Origin: Tannerellaceae bacterium
GTDB lineage: Bacteria > Bacteroidota > Bacteroidia > Bacteroidales > Tannerellaceae
NCBI GenBank assembly: GCA_031288615.1
Contig: JAITRC010000020.1
Coordinates: 7,914-71,913 of the forward strand
Direction of reading: 5' to 3'
Length of the DNA: 64,000 nt
The notes below the pieces were generated by a model. That model ran no database searches. It was not told where the DNA came from and was given only the letters and a program-made list of their open reading frames with translations. Positions within the stretch are counted from its first letter, which is position 1. The number at the start of each line of letters is the position of its first letter. Shown in pieces: positions 7,696-22,100 of the stretch. The position numbers and the translations under genes are program-made.

Positions 7696-8863
7696 GATAG
7701 AAAAACTAATAAAACAGCATTGCCCGGATGGAGTGGAATATAAAATGTTGGGAGAAGTTTGTGAATTTCAGCGTGGTACAACCATTACGGCAAAAGATGC
7801 TGTTGAAGGCGATGTGCCTGTGATTGCAGGTGGACAAACGCCTGCATATCAACATAATGTTGCGAATCGAACAGGCGAAACAATATCGGTTTCAAGTTCA
7901 GGTGCGTATGCTGGCTTTGTTGCTTATTGGACAATTCCTGTTTTTCTGTCCGATTCATTTTCAGTAAACCCTAATCCTGGATTTCTTTTGCCAAAATATA
8001 TTTATTATTTCCTGAAAAATATTCAGAAACAAATTCACCATTCAAAAAAAGGAAGTGGAGTTCCACATGTTCACGGTTCGAATTTGGCAAAATTTTCAAT
8101 CCCTATTCCGCCTCTCACAATCCAACACGAAATCGTTTCTATCTTGGACAAGTTCACAGAGCTTGAGGCAGAGCTTGAGGCAGAGCTTGAGGCGCGAAAG
8201 AAACAATATGAGTACTATCGTACTAAGTTGCTGACATTCAGCGAAATAACAGGAATGGGGGGGGGTATTAAATGGATGACAATGAATGAGATAGGAATGC
8301 TAATTAGAGGGAATGGATTGCAGAAAAAAGATTTTACTGAAAGCGGCGTAGGCTGTATTCATTATGGCCAAATTTACACCTACTACGGTACTTTTGTCAA
8401 TCAAACAAAATCATTTGTATCAAAAGGACTGGCTAATACTTTACAAAAAGTAAATAAAGGCGATTTGATAATTACAAATACAAGCGAGAATGTAGAAGAT
8501 GTTTGCAAAACCGTTGCTTGGCTTGGCGACGAGGAAATTGTTATAGGTGGACACGCAACTATTTTCAGACACAAAGAAAATCCCAAATATTTAGCATACT
8601 ACACGCAAACGCCAATGTTTATGGATGAAAAAAAGAAATATGCTATGGGTACGAAAGTAATTGATGTGTCAACAAATAATTTAAGGAAAATCAAAATCCC
8701 TATTCCTCCGCTTTCAGAACAGAACCGCATCGTAGTGATATTGGATAAATTCGATGCACTGGTAAATGATATTTCATCAGGGTTGCCTACTGAAATACGA
8801 ATGCGGAGGCAACAGTACGAATACTACAGAAATAAATTATTGACATTTGAAAAGGCAGTATAA
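7688..8863 (+). CDS. hsdS: Type I restriction specificity subunit, probably phase-variable
   Basis: 391 residues that recognise the two halves of a bipartite DNA target. There are two target-recognition domains: TRD1 at about residues 1-150 and TRD2 at about 196-345. Each is followed by a conserved helix ending in YEYYR.KLLTF, and each half has an IPIPPL segment. The first helix contains three tandem ELEA units (residues 158-169). Directly after the first helix a G9 tract encodes MGGG (residues 190-193). With nine G the frame is open. Eight or ten G would end translation within a few codons and leave a half-subunit carrying only TRD1. An ATG at 8276 could restart the second half. The stop overlaps the hsdR start by one base. 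Confidence 0.95.
   Translation: MNKIEKLIKQHCPDGVEYKMLGEVCEFQRGTTITAKDAVEGDVPVIAGGQTPAYQHNVANRTGETISVSSSGAYAGFVAYWTIPVFLSDSFSVNPNPGFLLPKYIYYFLKNIQKQIHHSKKGSGVPHVHGSNLAKFSIPIPPLTIQHEIVSILDKFTELEAELEAELEARKKQYEYYRTKLLTFSEITGMGGGIKWMTMNEIGMLIRGNGLQKKDFTESGVGCIHYGQIYTYYGTFVNQTKSFVSKGLANTLQKVNKGDLIITNTSENVEDVCKTVAWLGDEEIVIGGHATIFRHKENPKYLAYYTQTPMFMDEKKKYAMGTKVIDVSTNNLRKIKIPIPPLSEQNRIVVILDKFDALVNDISSGLPTEIRMRRQQYEYYRNKLLTFEKAV
8159..8194 (+). repeat. Three 12-bp tandem repeats in the hsdS spacer helix
   Basis: GAGCTTGAGGCA is repeated at 8159-8170 and 8171-8182, and at 8183-8194 with its last base changed to G. It encodes ELEA three times in the helix separating the two recognition domains. Copy number changes keep the frame but alter the helix length. 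Confidence 0.9.
8257..8265 (+). repeat. G9 tract joining the two halves of hsdS
   Basis: Nine G. With ten, the frame reads GGG GGG GGG TAT TAA and stops. With eight, it reads GGG GGG GTA TTA AAT GGA TGA and stops, that TGA overlapping an ATG that begins the second half. A typical simple-repeat switch. Confidence 0.85.
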
Positions 8864-11800
8864 TGAAACAGTACGATTTAGTAGCTGAAAATCCTGAATC
8901 GACAGTTGTAGCCGAATATCAAGTCGACTACAAACGCGCCACTGCATACCAGAGCGAAGCCGACCTTGAAAAGGAATTTATTGAAATTCTAAAAAAGCAG
9001 AATTATGAATACCTGCACATCCTATCCGAACAAGATTTAATCCGGAATTTGCGTGCGCAATTGGAAAAACTAAATGAGTACACTTTTTCCGACAAAGAAT
9101 GGGAACACTTTTTTACGCAATATCTCGCTAATTCAAACGAAGGAATAGAGGAGAAAACACGTACTATACAGGAAGATTATATCAAAAACCTGACACGTGA
9201 TAACGGTGAAACGAAAAACATCTATCTGATTGATAAAAAAGACATTCATAACAACCGATTGCAGGTGTTGAATCAATATACCACTGAATACGGTACATAC
9301 GCAAATCGTTACGATGTGACCGTTTTAGTGAACGGTCTGCCGTTGGTACACATTGAGCTCAAACGACGAAGTGTGGACATTAAAGAAGCATTCAACCAAA
9401 TAAATCGCTATCAGCGAGAATCGTTTTGGGCAGACAGCGGACTGTTTGAGTATGTGCAGATATTTGTGATTTCAAATGGCACTTATACAAAATATTACAG
9501 CAATACCACCCGCAATCAGCACATCAAAGAAAACGTAGGCAAAAACGGAAAATCTTCCACTCAAAAGAAAACAAGTAACTCCTACGAATTTACTTCGTGG
9601 TGGGCGGATGCCAACAACCATCCGATAACAGATTTACGGGGCTTCGCAAAAACATTTTTTGCACAACATTCATTACTGAACCTGCTAACAAAATACTGCG
9701 TTTTTACTTCCGATAAAATGCTTTTAGCCATGCGACCCTATCAAATCGTGGCAACCGAAAGGATTTTAGGGCGTATCAATATGTCGAATAACTACAAAAC
9801 CTACGGTAAGACAGCAGGCGGCGGTTATATTTGGCACACTACCGGTAGTGGAAAAACACTGACCTCATTTAAAACGGCACAACTTGCAAGCCGGTTGCCG
9901 TTTATTGATAAGGTGCTTTTTGTGGTTGACCGCAAAGATCTCGATTACCAAACCATGAAAGAGTACGACAAATTCGAGAAAGGGGCGGCAAATAGCAATA
10001 CGAATACAGCCATTTTGAAAGAGCAACTTGAAAACCCAAACGCACAAATTATCATTACCACTATCCAGAAACTGGCGGTGTTTATCAAAAAGAACACTAG
10101 CCACGCCGCTTATTCCGGTCGGTTTGTCATCATCTTTGACGAGTGCCACCGCTCGCAGTTCGGCGACATGCACACGGCAATCACCAAGAAATTCAAGAAA
10201 TATCATATTTTCGGTTTTACCGGAACACCCATTTTTGCCGCTAATACAGGTGCGGGTGGAAATCTCAATTTGCAAACCACTGAACAGGCTTTTGGTGACA
10301 GACTTCATACGTACACCATAGTAGATGCCATTACAGATAAAAATGTGTTGCCTTTTCGCATTGATTACGTCAGTACTATGCGTGAACAGGAAGACATAAA
10401 AGACGAAAAAGTGTGGAACATTGACCGCGAACGGGCATTAGCCGCACCTGAACGGATAAGCAACATTGTGAACTATATTCGTGAGCATTTCGATCAAAAA
10501 ACCAAACGTAATTCATCCTATCAGTTGAAAGAAAGACGTTTGGCAGGTTTCAATTCCCTATTTGCAACAGCTTCAATTGATATTTGCAAGTTGTATTATA
10601 ATGAATTTCAACGTCAGCAAAAGGATTTGCCCGAATCACAACGTTTGAAAATTGCAACCATCTTTTCCTATGCCACCAATGAAGAAATTCCTGATGGTGA
10701 ATTATCTGATGATAATTCGGACGACACAAGCGGATTAAACCAAAGTAGCCGTGATTTCCTCGAAAGAGCCATTCAAGACTACAATAAAATATTCGGTACT
10801 TCTTATGACACCTCTGCTGACAAATTTCAGAACTATTACAAAGACGTATCACAGCGAGTGAAAAACCGTGAGATTGATTTACTTATTGTGGTAAATATGT
10901 TCCTGACAGGTTTTGATGCAACGACTTTGAACACGCTTTGGGTAGATAAAAATCTGCGACTGCACGGGCTTTTACAGGCATATAGCCGTACAAATCGCAT
11001 CCTCAATTCCATAAAAACATTCGGGAACATTGTCTGTTTCCGCAATCTTGAACAGGCCACCAACGAAAGCATAGCCCTTTTCGGTGATGAGAAAGCCAGC
11101 GGTATAGTATTGCTCAAATCGTACAACGATTACTATTATGGTTACAAAGATGAAACAGGAGAAACAGTGTACGGCTATGAGGAACTGGTAGCTGAACTTG
11201 TGGGGAAATATCCGGTTGGTAGTCAACCCAGCGGTGAACAGGCACAAAAGGAGTTTATCAAACTTTACGGTGGAATACTGAAAGTCCGCAATATACTTTC
11301 TTCATTCGATGAATTTATAGGTAATGAAATCTTGACCGAACGCGATGTACAGGACTATCACAGCATGTATATCGACCTTTATAATGAGTTCCGCAACAAA
11401 AATAAAGGCGATAGCGAAAACGTGAACGATGATATTGTCTTTGAGATGGAGTTGATAAAACAGGTCGAAATCAATATTGACTATATTTTGGAACTCATCC
11501 GTAAATATCACGAAGGTCATTTGCAGGATAAAGAAATCGTAGTATCGATAAGAAAGGCAATAGATTCGAGTATGGAACTTCGTAACAAGAAAGACCTGAT
11601 AGAACAGTTTATTGCCTCACTCACGCCTGCCACCGATGTAGATGATGATTGGCGAGAATATGTGGATGAAAAGAAGATAGAGGAGTTAAACCGTATTATC
11701 GTAGACGAGAACCTGAACAGAATAGAAACAGAAGTTTTCATGAAAAATGCTTTCCAGGACGGTTTTGTTCCCGAAACAGGCACAGCCATCACCAAGCTTC

Positions 11801-11904
11801 TACCACCGCTTGACCCTTTTGCACCCAACAATCAGTACACGGAAAAGAAGACGACTGTCATAGAAAAATTAAAATCGTTTCTCAACAGATTCTTGGGAAT
11901 ATAG
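8863..11904 (+). CDS. hsdR: Type I restriction enzyme, motor and nuclease subunit
   Basis: 1013 residues. HsdR drives ATP-dependent DNA translocation and cleaves unmethylated DNA away from the recognition site. The N-terminal HSDR_N nuclease domain includes a PD-(D/E)XK-like segment (LVHIELKRR, near residues 160-168). The superfamily 2 helicase follows, with Walker A HTTGSGKT near residue 325, the DEAD-like box DECHRS near 426 and motif III FTGTPI. NMFLTGFDA and YSRTNR belong to the second RecA fold. A helical C-terminal region probably contacts the methyltransferase core. Length is normal and no lesion is visible, so the system looks functional. It ends 18 bases before the tRNA-Leu gene. Confidence 0.95.
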   Translation: MKQYDLVAENPESTVVAEYQVDYKRATAYQSEADLEKEFIEILKKQNYEYLHILSEQDLIRNLRAQLEKLNEYTFSDKEWEHFFTQYLANSNEGIEEKTRTIQEDYIKNLTRDNGETKNIYLIDKKDIHNNRLQVLNQYTTEYGTYANRYDVTVLVNGLPLVHIELKRRSVDIKEAFNQINRYQRESFWADSGLFEYVQIFVISNGTYTKYYSNTTRNQHIKENVGKNGKSSTQKKTSNSYEFTSWWADANNHPITDLRGFAKTFFAQHSLLNLLTKYCVFTSDKMLLAMRPYQIVATERILGRINMSNNYKTYGKTAGGGYIWHTTGSGKTLTSFKTAQLASRLPFIDKVLFVVDRKDLDYQTMKEYDKFEKGAANSNTNTAILKEQLENPNAQIIITTIQKLAVFIKKNTSHAAYSGRFVIIFDECHRSQFGDMHTAITKKFKKYHIFGFTGTPIFAANTGAGGNLNLQTTEQAFGDRLHTYTIVDAITDKNVLPFRIDYVSTMREQEDIKDEKVWNIDRERALAAPERISNIVNYIREHFDQKTKRNSSYQLKERRLAGFNSLFATASIDICKLYYNEFQRQQKDLPESQRLKIATIFSYATNEEIPDGELSDDNSDDTSGLNQSSRDFLERAIQDYNKIFGTSYDTSADKFQNYYKDVSQRVKNREIDLLIVVNMFLTGFDATTLNTLWVDKNLRLHGLLQAYSRTNRILNSIKTFGNIVCFRNLEQATNESIALFGDEKASGIVLLKSYNDYYYGYKDETGETVYGYEELVAELVGKYPVGSQPSGEQAQKEFIKLYGGILKVRNILSSFDEFIGNEILTERDVQDYHSMYIDLYNEFRNKNKGDSENVNDDIVFEMELIKQVEINIDYILELIRKYHEGHLQDKEIVVSIRKAIDSSMELRNKKDLIEQFIASLTPATDVDDDWREYVDEKKIEELNRIIVDENLNRIETEVFMKNAFQDGFVPETGTAITKLLPPLDPFAPNNQYTEKKTTVIEKLKSFLNRFLGI

Positions 11905-11922
11905 AGAATTGAAATACTAAAG

Positions 11923-12006
11923 TACCCGGAGCCGGGGTCGAACCGGCATGGATGTGAATCCACTGGTGTTTGAGACCAGCGCGTCTACCGATTCCGCCAT
12001 CCGGGC
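11923..12006 (-). tRNA. tRNA-Leu (anticodon CAA)
   Basis: The minus strand folds as a class II tRNA. The acceptor arms GCCCGGA and TCCGGGT pair (the first pair is G-T), the anticodon loop is CTCAAAC with anticodon CAA, there is a long variable arm, and the T-loop is GGTTCGACCC. No CCA is encoded. Its 3' end faces the restriction block. Confidence 0.95.
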
Positions 12007-12040
12007 CTTTGTAAGAGAGCAAGCAAGTAAAAGAACAAGG

Positions 12041-12113
12041 TCGGGGTGAGAAGATTCGAACTTCCGGCCTCCACGTCCCGAACGTGGCGCGCTGCCAACT
12101 GCGCTACACCCCG
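12041..12113 (-). tRNA. tRNA-Pro (anticodon CGG)
   Basis: On the minus strand the acceptor CGGGGTG pairs with CACCCCG, and the anticodon stem CCACG/CGTGG encloses the loop TTCGGGA (anticodon CGG). The T-arm reads GAAGTTCGAATCTTC. CCA is not encoded. It lies 34 bases from tRNA-Leu, so the two are probably co-transcribed. Confidence 0.95.
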
Positions 12114-12152
12114 GTAACTCAGGGAGGCAAAAGTAGTCATTCTTTGGAGAGG

Positions 12153-12467
12153 TTACAGAAGTGCGTCAATTTTTTGGATGAAGGCATCTTTGGTGGCAGC
12201 GCCGACGATTTTATCGACCACCACACCGCCACGCAAAAAAAGTACGGTAGGCACATTGCGAATAGCAAAACGCTCAGTCAAGGCATCGTTCTCATCCACA
12301 CTGACTTTACCGACGATGACTTTGTCGTCATAAAGCTGAGCAAGCTCCTCAATAACAGGCGTTATCATCCGGCAAGGGCCACACCATTCCGCCCAGAAAT
12401 CAAGAATAACCGGTTTGTCTTGAGCAAGCAGACCCTCAAAATTTGCTTCGGTAATGTGTTGTACCAT
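12153..12467 (-). CDS. trxA: Thioredoxin
   Basis: 104 residues, the standard thioredoxin length. It is a cytoplasmic dithiol reductant for enzymes such as ribonucleotide reductase. The active site WCGPC is at residues 28-32 within ILDFWAEWCGPC, with the conserved cis-proline segment NVPTVLFL and the C-terminal helix FIQKIDALL. The frame is open far upstream and would run into pyrG on the other strand; the ATG at 12467 gives the normal N-terminus (MVQHITEANF) and lies 27 bases after a TACCTTCG promoter box. Divergent from pyrG. Confidence 0.95.
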   Translation of the reverse strand: MVQHITEANFEGLLAQDKPVILDFWAEWCGPCRMITPVIEELAQLYDDKVIVGKVSVDENDALTERFAIRNVPTVLFLRGGVVVDKIVGAATKDAFIQKIDALL

Positions 12468-12484
12468 ACAGATTGTATCCTTAA

Positions 12485-16037
<3,553 letters not shown>

Positions 16038-16068
16038 AAAAGTATCCGCTCCATTCGGGATTGTTTCC

Positions 16069-16076
16069 TATCTTTG
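16069..16076 (+). promoter_or_regulatory. TAnnTTTG promoter box of the giant surface protein
   Basis: TATCTTTG, 73 bases before the ATG at 16150. The downstream leader contains no obvious hairpin. Confidence 0.5.
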
Positions 16077-16149
16077 CCACACGGCGTTGTGCGACGTATG
16101 GTTGTGCGCGTCCACGCTTACAAGTTGTTCGGCAAAGAAGCGATCCGGA

Positions 16150-19100
16150 ATGAAAACAAGACAATTGCTGGCTCTCGCTGCATTATGGTTCCCACTTGCA
16201 GCTTTTCCCGCTCAGCGGGTAGTCCTCACCGCAGGAGCGTCGCTCCAACGGGAAATTAAACGGGCTGAGGCGGGTACCGCCGTCGCTCAAGGGAGGCCGG
16301 ATACCGTCTTCTTGCGAAAGGGTATCTACCGTACGGCAGGGGATGTCGTTGTGTCAGGGTCAATCTGTATTATGGGTGATACCTTATACCCTTCAGAGGT
16401 CTCTATACTGCCCTACCAAGATAACGAGGAGTCGACGATCCATCGTGTAATGTTTATCCATAACCCCACTAAACAGGTACACGTTACGTTACGAGGTCTC
16501 ACAATTACCGGTGGTGATGCGTCTTATGATAACCTCTACCCCGGCAAGGGAGGAGGTATCTACAATTCCGGTGAGACGCTTACGCTAAGGGACGTCCGAG
16601 TGATTGGTAACATTGCTTCTTCTTCCGAGCTTCTCTCCTCCGAAGGTCGTGGAGGAGGGATATACAATGGTGAAGGTGGAACTACCGTGATACAATCTTC
16701 GTATGTGGGTAGTAATTTTGCCAAAAGTAAGGGGGTAGCCGGTTCAGGTTATGGGGGAGGTATCTATAATGCGCCGGGAAGTATTGTAAAGGTGAGCGAT
16801 TATTCGTCAATTCAAAGCAACATCGCTGTTCAGGGACAAAGACAAGTCGGTTATGGGGGAGGGTTGGCTAATTTTGGGGATACACTTTTGATTGAGCATT
16901 CCGACATCGTCGGCAATTATGCAAATCGCTCCACTGTATTTGTTAAAGCGGATACGGTGAGAGGTCTTGGCGGGGGGATATATAACGACGGAACGGTTAC
17001 GAAGCCGGCTGTGCTGAAGCTGTTCGGTTCTCCGACGGCGGTAAATACAATTTCGTCCATGCAAATCAGGGGGAACGCGGCCGCCTACGTGTTCAGTAAT
17101 GTCAACTATGATAAAGCATATGGTTACGGGGGAGGAATCGCGAACGGGGCAAACGGCCGTATTCTTTATACGGGAGAAACGCTCATCGTTGATAACTATG
17201 CTTTGGGTAACCAACATCCCGCCGTACCCGCATCCGGAGAGGGATACGGCGGCGGCTTGTTTCAGTATCAAGAAGTAGGGAAAGGAGGGAAGGGCATTTA
17301 CTGGTCTCCCGATCCGACCCCTGGCGTTCAGAAAGACACAATGTATATTACGGGTAACCTTGCCGCTGATATTCTTTCGACGGGTGAACCGCTTCCGGTG
17401 TCATACGGACATGAGATTTGGATAGGGAACTTGTTTCCCCCTTCTCTGGAATTTAATATTCAGTATGAAGGTGAGAATTCCGCGAAGATGACGCAGATGT
17501 TCCAATTCAAGGAGAGTTGGCGCTGGGGTTATCAGAAGATCAGTAACGGAGCAGACCATAATATCCTCTCTTTCGTTTTACCCTTCAACCTTCAGCCGCA
17601 GGTGTCAATCGCAGGTGGTAAGTATGTAGATATTCAAATTGATGGAGACGGTGTGTATCGTTGCCGTTTGTTGCCCGATGATGAGAGTGGATCGTTGGAT
17701 ACGTTGGATGTGAAACTTCAGATTATACCGTTTCACGAAATCCCGCTACATGTCACAGGAGAAGGACTAACACTTATCACACATACCAATTACACACTTT
17801 CATATAGAGGAAAGGATACTATCTACATCTCCAAAGGAGAACAGTTTGAGTTTACCCTTCAGGTTGATGAAGATTACCGTGGACTTATTCCTGTAGTAAC
17901 TTACGGAAGGAGTGTCATCCCAGGTCAAGCAAAAGATGGTCAATTCTATTATTCACTGACAGCAACAGGCAATGAGACCTTGACTTGTTCGTGGGATGCG
18001 GACGGACAACAAAACCTTGTGAGAGTTGAGTTTAATCTTCCAGACGGGATAGAAGTTATATACAAAGCATACGGAGAGGATCCCTCCTTCGTACAGTTCT
18101 ATGGTGCGTATATCCCCAAAAACAGTACGCTCACCTTCCATTTGCAGGCCAATTATCCGTATCATGAAATTAAACCGACGGTATTATTGGAAGGGAGTAA
18201 TGATCCGATATCTGGAACACTGGCATCCGGAGGCATCGAGGGGTTATATACGTTATATGAGTTTCAACAGAAAAATGTTTCCCGAAACACGACAATTGTC
18301 ATCAGAGCTGAGTATAAAACAATCGTTCTGCCTGAACCGCCTCATGGATTTTATATTTACTCACACGCAACGGGTAATCACTATATTCATTCGGACGCTG
18401 TCTTCTCGTTTACTTTAAAACCGGCAGATGAGGCAATGATTGATTTTCTCAAAAACAATCCGTCGCTATGGCCGACCGTACATTCCTCCACGTTTGATTC
18501 CAAAGAGGCTTCATCACAGGGAAAATATGAGCTACCTGGAGGCAAAGATCATATCCTCACTTTTGAAGCGAAGCACCGGACAATACACCTCCCCGACCGC
18601 TTGCCTTCCGGTATACAATTAGAGACAGGGGTAAGATTGGGAAATAACTATCGTCCGGTAAATGAACCGACATTCTCATTCAAATTGGCGTTAAACTCCT
18701 TCCCCGACTATCTTCCGAAAGTGGCTGTGGACGGTTACGAGTTGCAACCTAACGCCGATAAAGCGACTTACTCAATAAATGTCACTAAGGATGTGAATGT
18801 GACAATAGACCGACACATTATAGTAGTCCGTGCGGATAAAGAGATAGAACGGCTGTCCCCTCAACGCGACACATTCCAAACCGCAAGCGGGGAATTTGTC
18901 ATTGAATTCAAAAGGACGCATGACTATCTGATACCGCGAGTAATCGTAAAAAATGGGAAGGTTCTCAGTCTGACTGAGAGTGCGGATAACGTCTTTTATT
19001 GTACCATAAAAGCCGATGAATCCCCCACAGATGACGTTACCAGTGTACACATCAAGACCGAAGGAAGTACCTCCTTCGACATCCTCTATCCGTCGGAAAA

Positions 19101-22100
19101 GGTAGAATTGGTGTATACAAGTGTAGTTCCTGTACAAGGTATCTATAGCTTGTCACAGAACAGTGTTTTCACCTTCAGCTTGAAAATAAAAGAGGCGTAC
19201 AAGGATGCCTTACCGGTTGTTTCTTATGCAGGGAAACAGCTGACAGGAACGAAGAACGGTTTGGTTTGGACGTACACCCTTACCGTCGTTCGTGATGCCG
19301 AAATTGAAATTAACCTGGATTATGTGGAAATCAGTTTCGACATCCTCGCTACAGTGGGATTGTTGGATCTGAAGAACAAGGATAATCTTCTCCGACGTGA
19401 CAGTATATATACCTTCTCTATAGAAGCCTACTACCCGTCTCACAATATACAGCCCATAGTAAGTTCGGATCAGGTGGAGTATAAGGGTGCTATTTATGAA
19501 GTTCCCGGCTTCAAGACTGTATACAACTATCAACTGACCGCCAAAGAGAATGCCGTCATTAAGATACACACGAACTATAGAAAGCTATTTTTCCACATAT
19601 CATCTACTGAGTTAACAGTAAAGGATGATCAAGGGAGATCTTTCACACCCGAAGACTCTATGACCGTATCGGAAGATGCCCGCAATATTTTCTATGTGAC
19701 GATACCGAACAAGTACGGAAGCACCCTGCCCAGCGTTACGTTCAATAGCGTGCTGATTCAACCCATTGCCAAACCCGTCTCCGACGAAGGAGGACTGAAG
19801 TACACATATATTGTGACGGCAAAGAAGAACAGCACGGTAAACGTAGGTTTGAATTGCGCGAAAATTATTTTCGGCGGATTGGGGAACAGTATTTCTCTAC
19901 TATCCCCCACTGCTGCCGATACGCTGTATGTCACCTCCGGCACCATGTTCAAATTTCGTCTAAAGGTGGCTCCTCCTTATACTTCCGTTGTCCCTGTGGT
20001 GCAAGTATCCCACACCGGCGAATATCTGGTTCCGGAAGCGACAAGTATTGAAGGAGTGTATGACTTCGCCGTACCCGTAGGCAATGGCCTTATTTACATT
20101 GACGCGAAGCTCAGCTCCTGCAAAGTCCTTCTGTCTGTCCTTAATCCCGAATCTATGGAATTGGAGGGTGGACAGGATATTTTCTATTTCCCGCAAGCAA
20201 CGGAAGGTAGCCCCAATGTATTAGTCTTTACCGTAAAGGTGAAAGACGGTTTTGAGTATATCACTCCCCGAGTGAAGGTGGGATCAACCTATTTGCGTGT
20301 AATAAACAGGGACAAGGAGAAGTATACCTACGTCTTGGGAGATATCCATGAGGATCTTTTCGTGGATATACAAATGGAATATGCACGGTTAAAATTCACT
20401 CTTTCTAACGGTGTGGAACTGGTAAATACAGGACAGACTATTCGTCCGGATGGCTACTATTACCTTCATGTTGACAGTACTTTCACCTTCTCTTTACGTG
20501 CGCCGGCTGGTGCTCCGAACGCTGCACCTACAGTAGTGGCCGGAAATGAAACCTTGCTCTCTCGCTCTCTCGGAAATGGAATCTTTGCTTATACCGTCAA
20601 GGCGAAACTTGGTGACACGGAAATAAAGATAAGCCCTTACCGTGAGGTGGTTTTCAGTAGCGATATTCCCGCCGACATCACGCTTCGTTCACATAGCCAG
20701 GGGATATACTATGCTCCGCTTGGTAGCCGCTTTGAATTTACTTTGGAAGTTAAAAGCTCTTACAAAAATGTGGTTCCAACCGTAATAGTAGCGGGGAATG
20801 CTGGTGCGCAGGCGCAATTAATTGATCGCGACGACACGAAGAATCTCTATCGTTTTGCGATAGAAATAAAGGATAATGCAACGTTGCATTTCTCCCTTCA
20901 GACATTAACATTGCGGTTTGCCGCCCTACCTGAAGGTGTTTCCTTCATCAACGATCCCGGTCCCTTTGCACAAGTAGATGCCAAAGGTGTGTTCACCCTC
21001 GCTGTACAGGTTGACAAAGCTCACAGCAACATACAGCCTCACGTTTCTGCCGGTGGTAATCCTGTCACTTTAGTTTTCGTAAACGAAAACAGTTATATTT
21101 ATACATATACCATAACGGTCACTAAGAGTGCCACTGTCTTTGTGTCTCTTTCTGCAACCACTGTCTTCCTTTCTGCCGAATTACCCGAAGGGCTGGAATT
21201 AACCGGAAACAATAAAGAAGGAACATACCATCTCTCCTATGGGCAACCTTTCTCTTTCTCTGTCCGGAAGTCTCCTACGGTGGGTGCCGATGTCCGGCCT
21301 ACGGCTCACGTCCGCACCGAAGAACGGACATGGGAGATACTGCCCGTTGTCAATGGCGAATACTTCAACTTTACCTTGCAGGAGGTTACCTCCAATACGG
21401 AAATCCTTGTTGATGTTAACTACCGTACTTTGACAATACCTGTCCCTGCTAACAATCTCATCCTCCTCTCTCCCATCTCCGGAACGTATGTGGTAGAAAC
21501 AGGTGGTACTTTCAAGTTCTCTGTGAAAACGGTGAACAGTCTGTTGACGTATATACCGCCCACCGTGACCTCAAAGAATAAAGTGTCCTATACCTTCGAT
21601 GAAGTCAACGGCATATATAACTACACGTTGACGGCCTTATATGATGACGAGATCAGTATAAAGTTGAACTATGTGACCATAATTGTCGACCTCTCCGAAG
21701 GGATAGCTTTGGTTTCTCCAACCGGCTTACGGTACGGTAAGCAAGTTGTTTATGCTCCGATGGGCGGTGGCTGTACGTTTGATTTCCAAATGGGCGAATA
21801 TGCCGGAGGTGCGATTTTCCCCAGCATCATCGTAGATCAAGCCAAGCTACTCCCTCCCTCCGAAATAACGGAAGTAAGTACCGGTGTATACCGAACCACC
21901 CTCTCCCAACTGACGGAAGACAAACACCTCAAGGTAACCGTTCCGAGACTTAACAGTATAAGTCCGATTGACATCTCCTTCCTCATCGCCGACGGTATTA
22001 CGGTTAGCCTTGCCGGTTACGAATATCGTTCAACCGCACGGCATACCATCCATACCGGTAACCTTTGCCAGTTCTTCTTTCAAACCGATGAACCGTATCT

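Noticed and set aside
8257..8265. hsdS as a frameshifted pseudogene
   Set aside because: With the nine G present here the frame is intact through both recognition domains.
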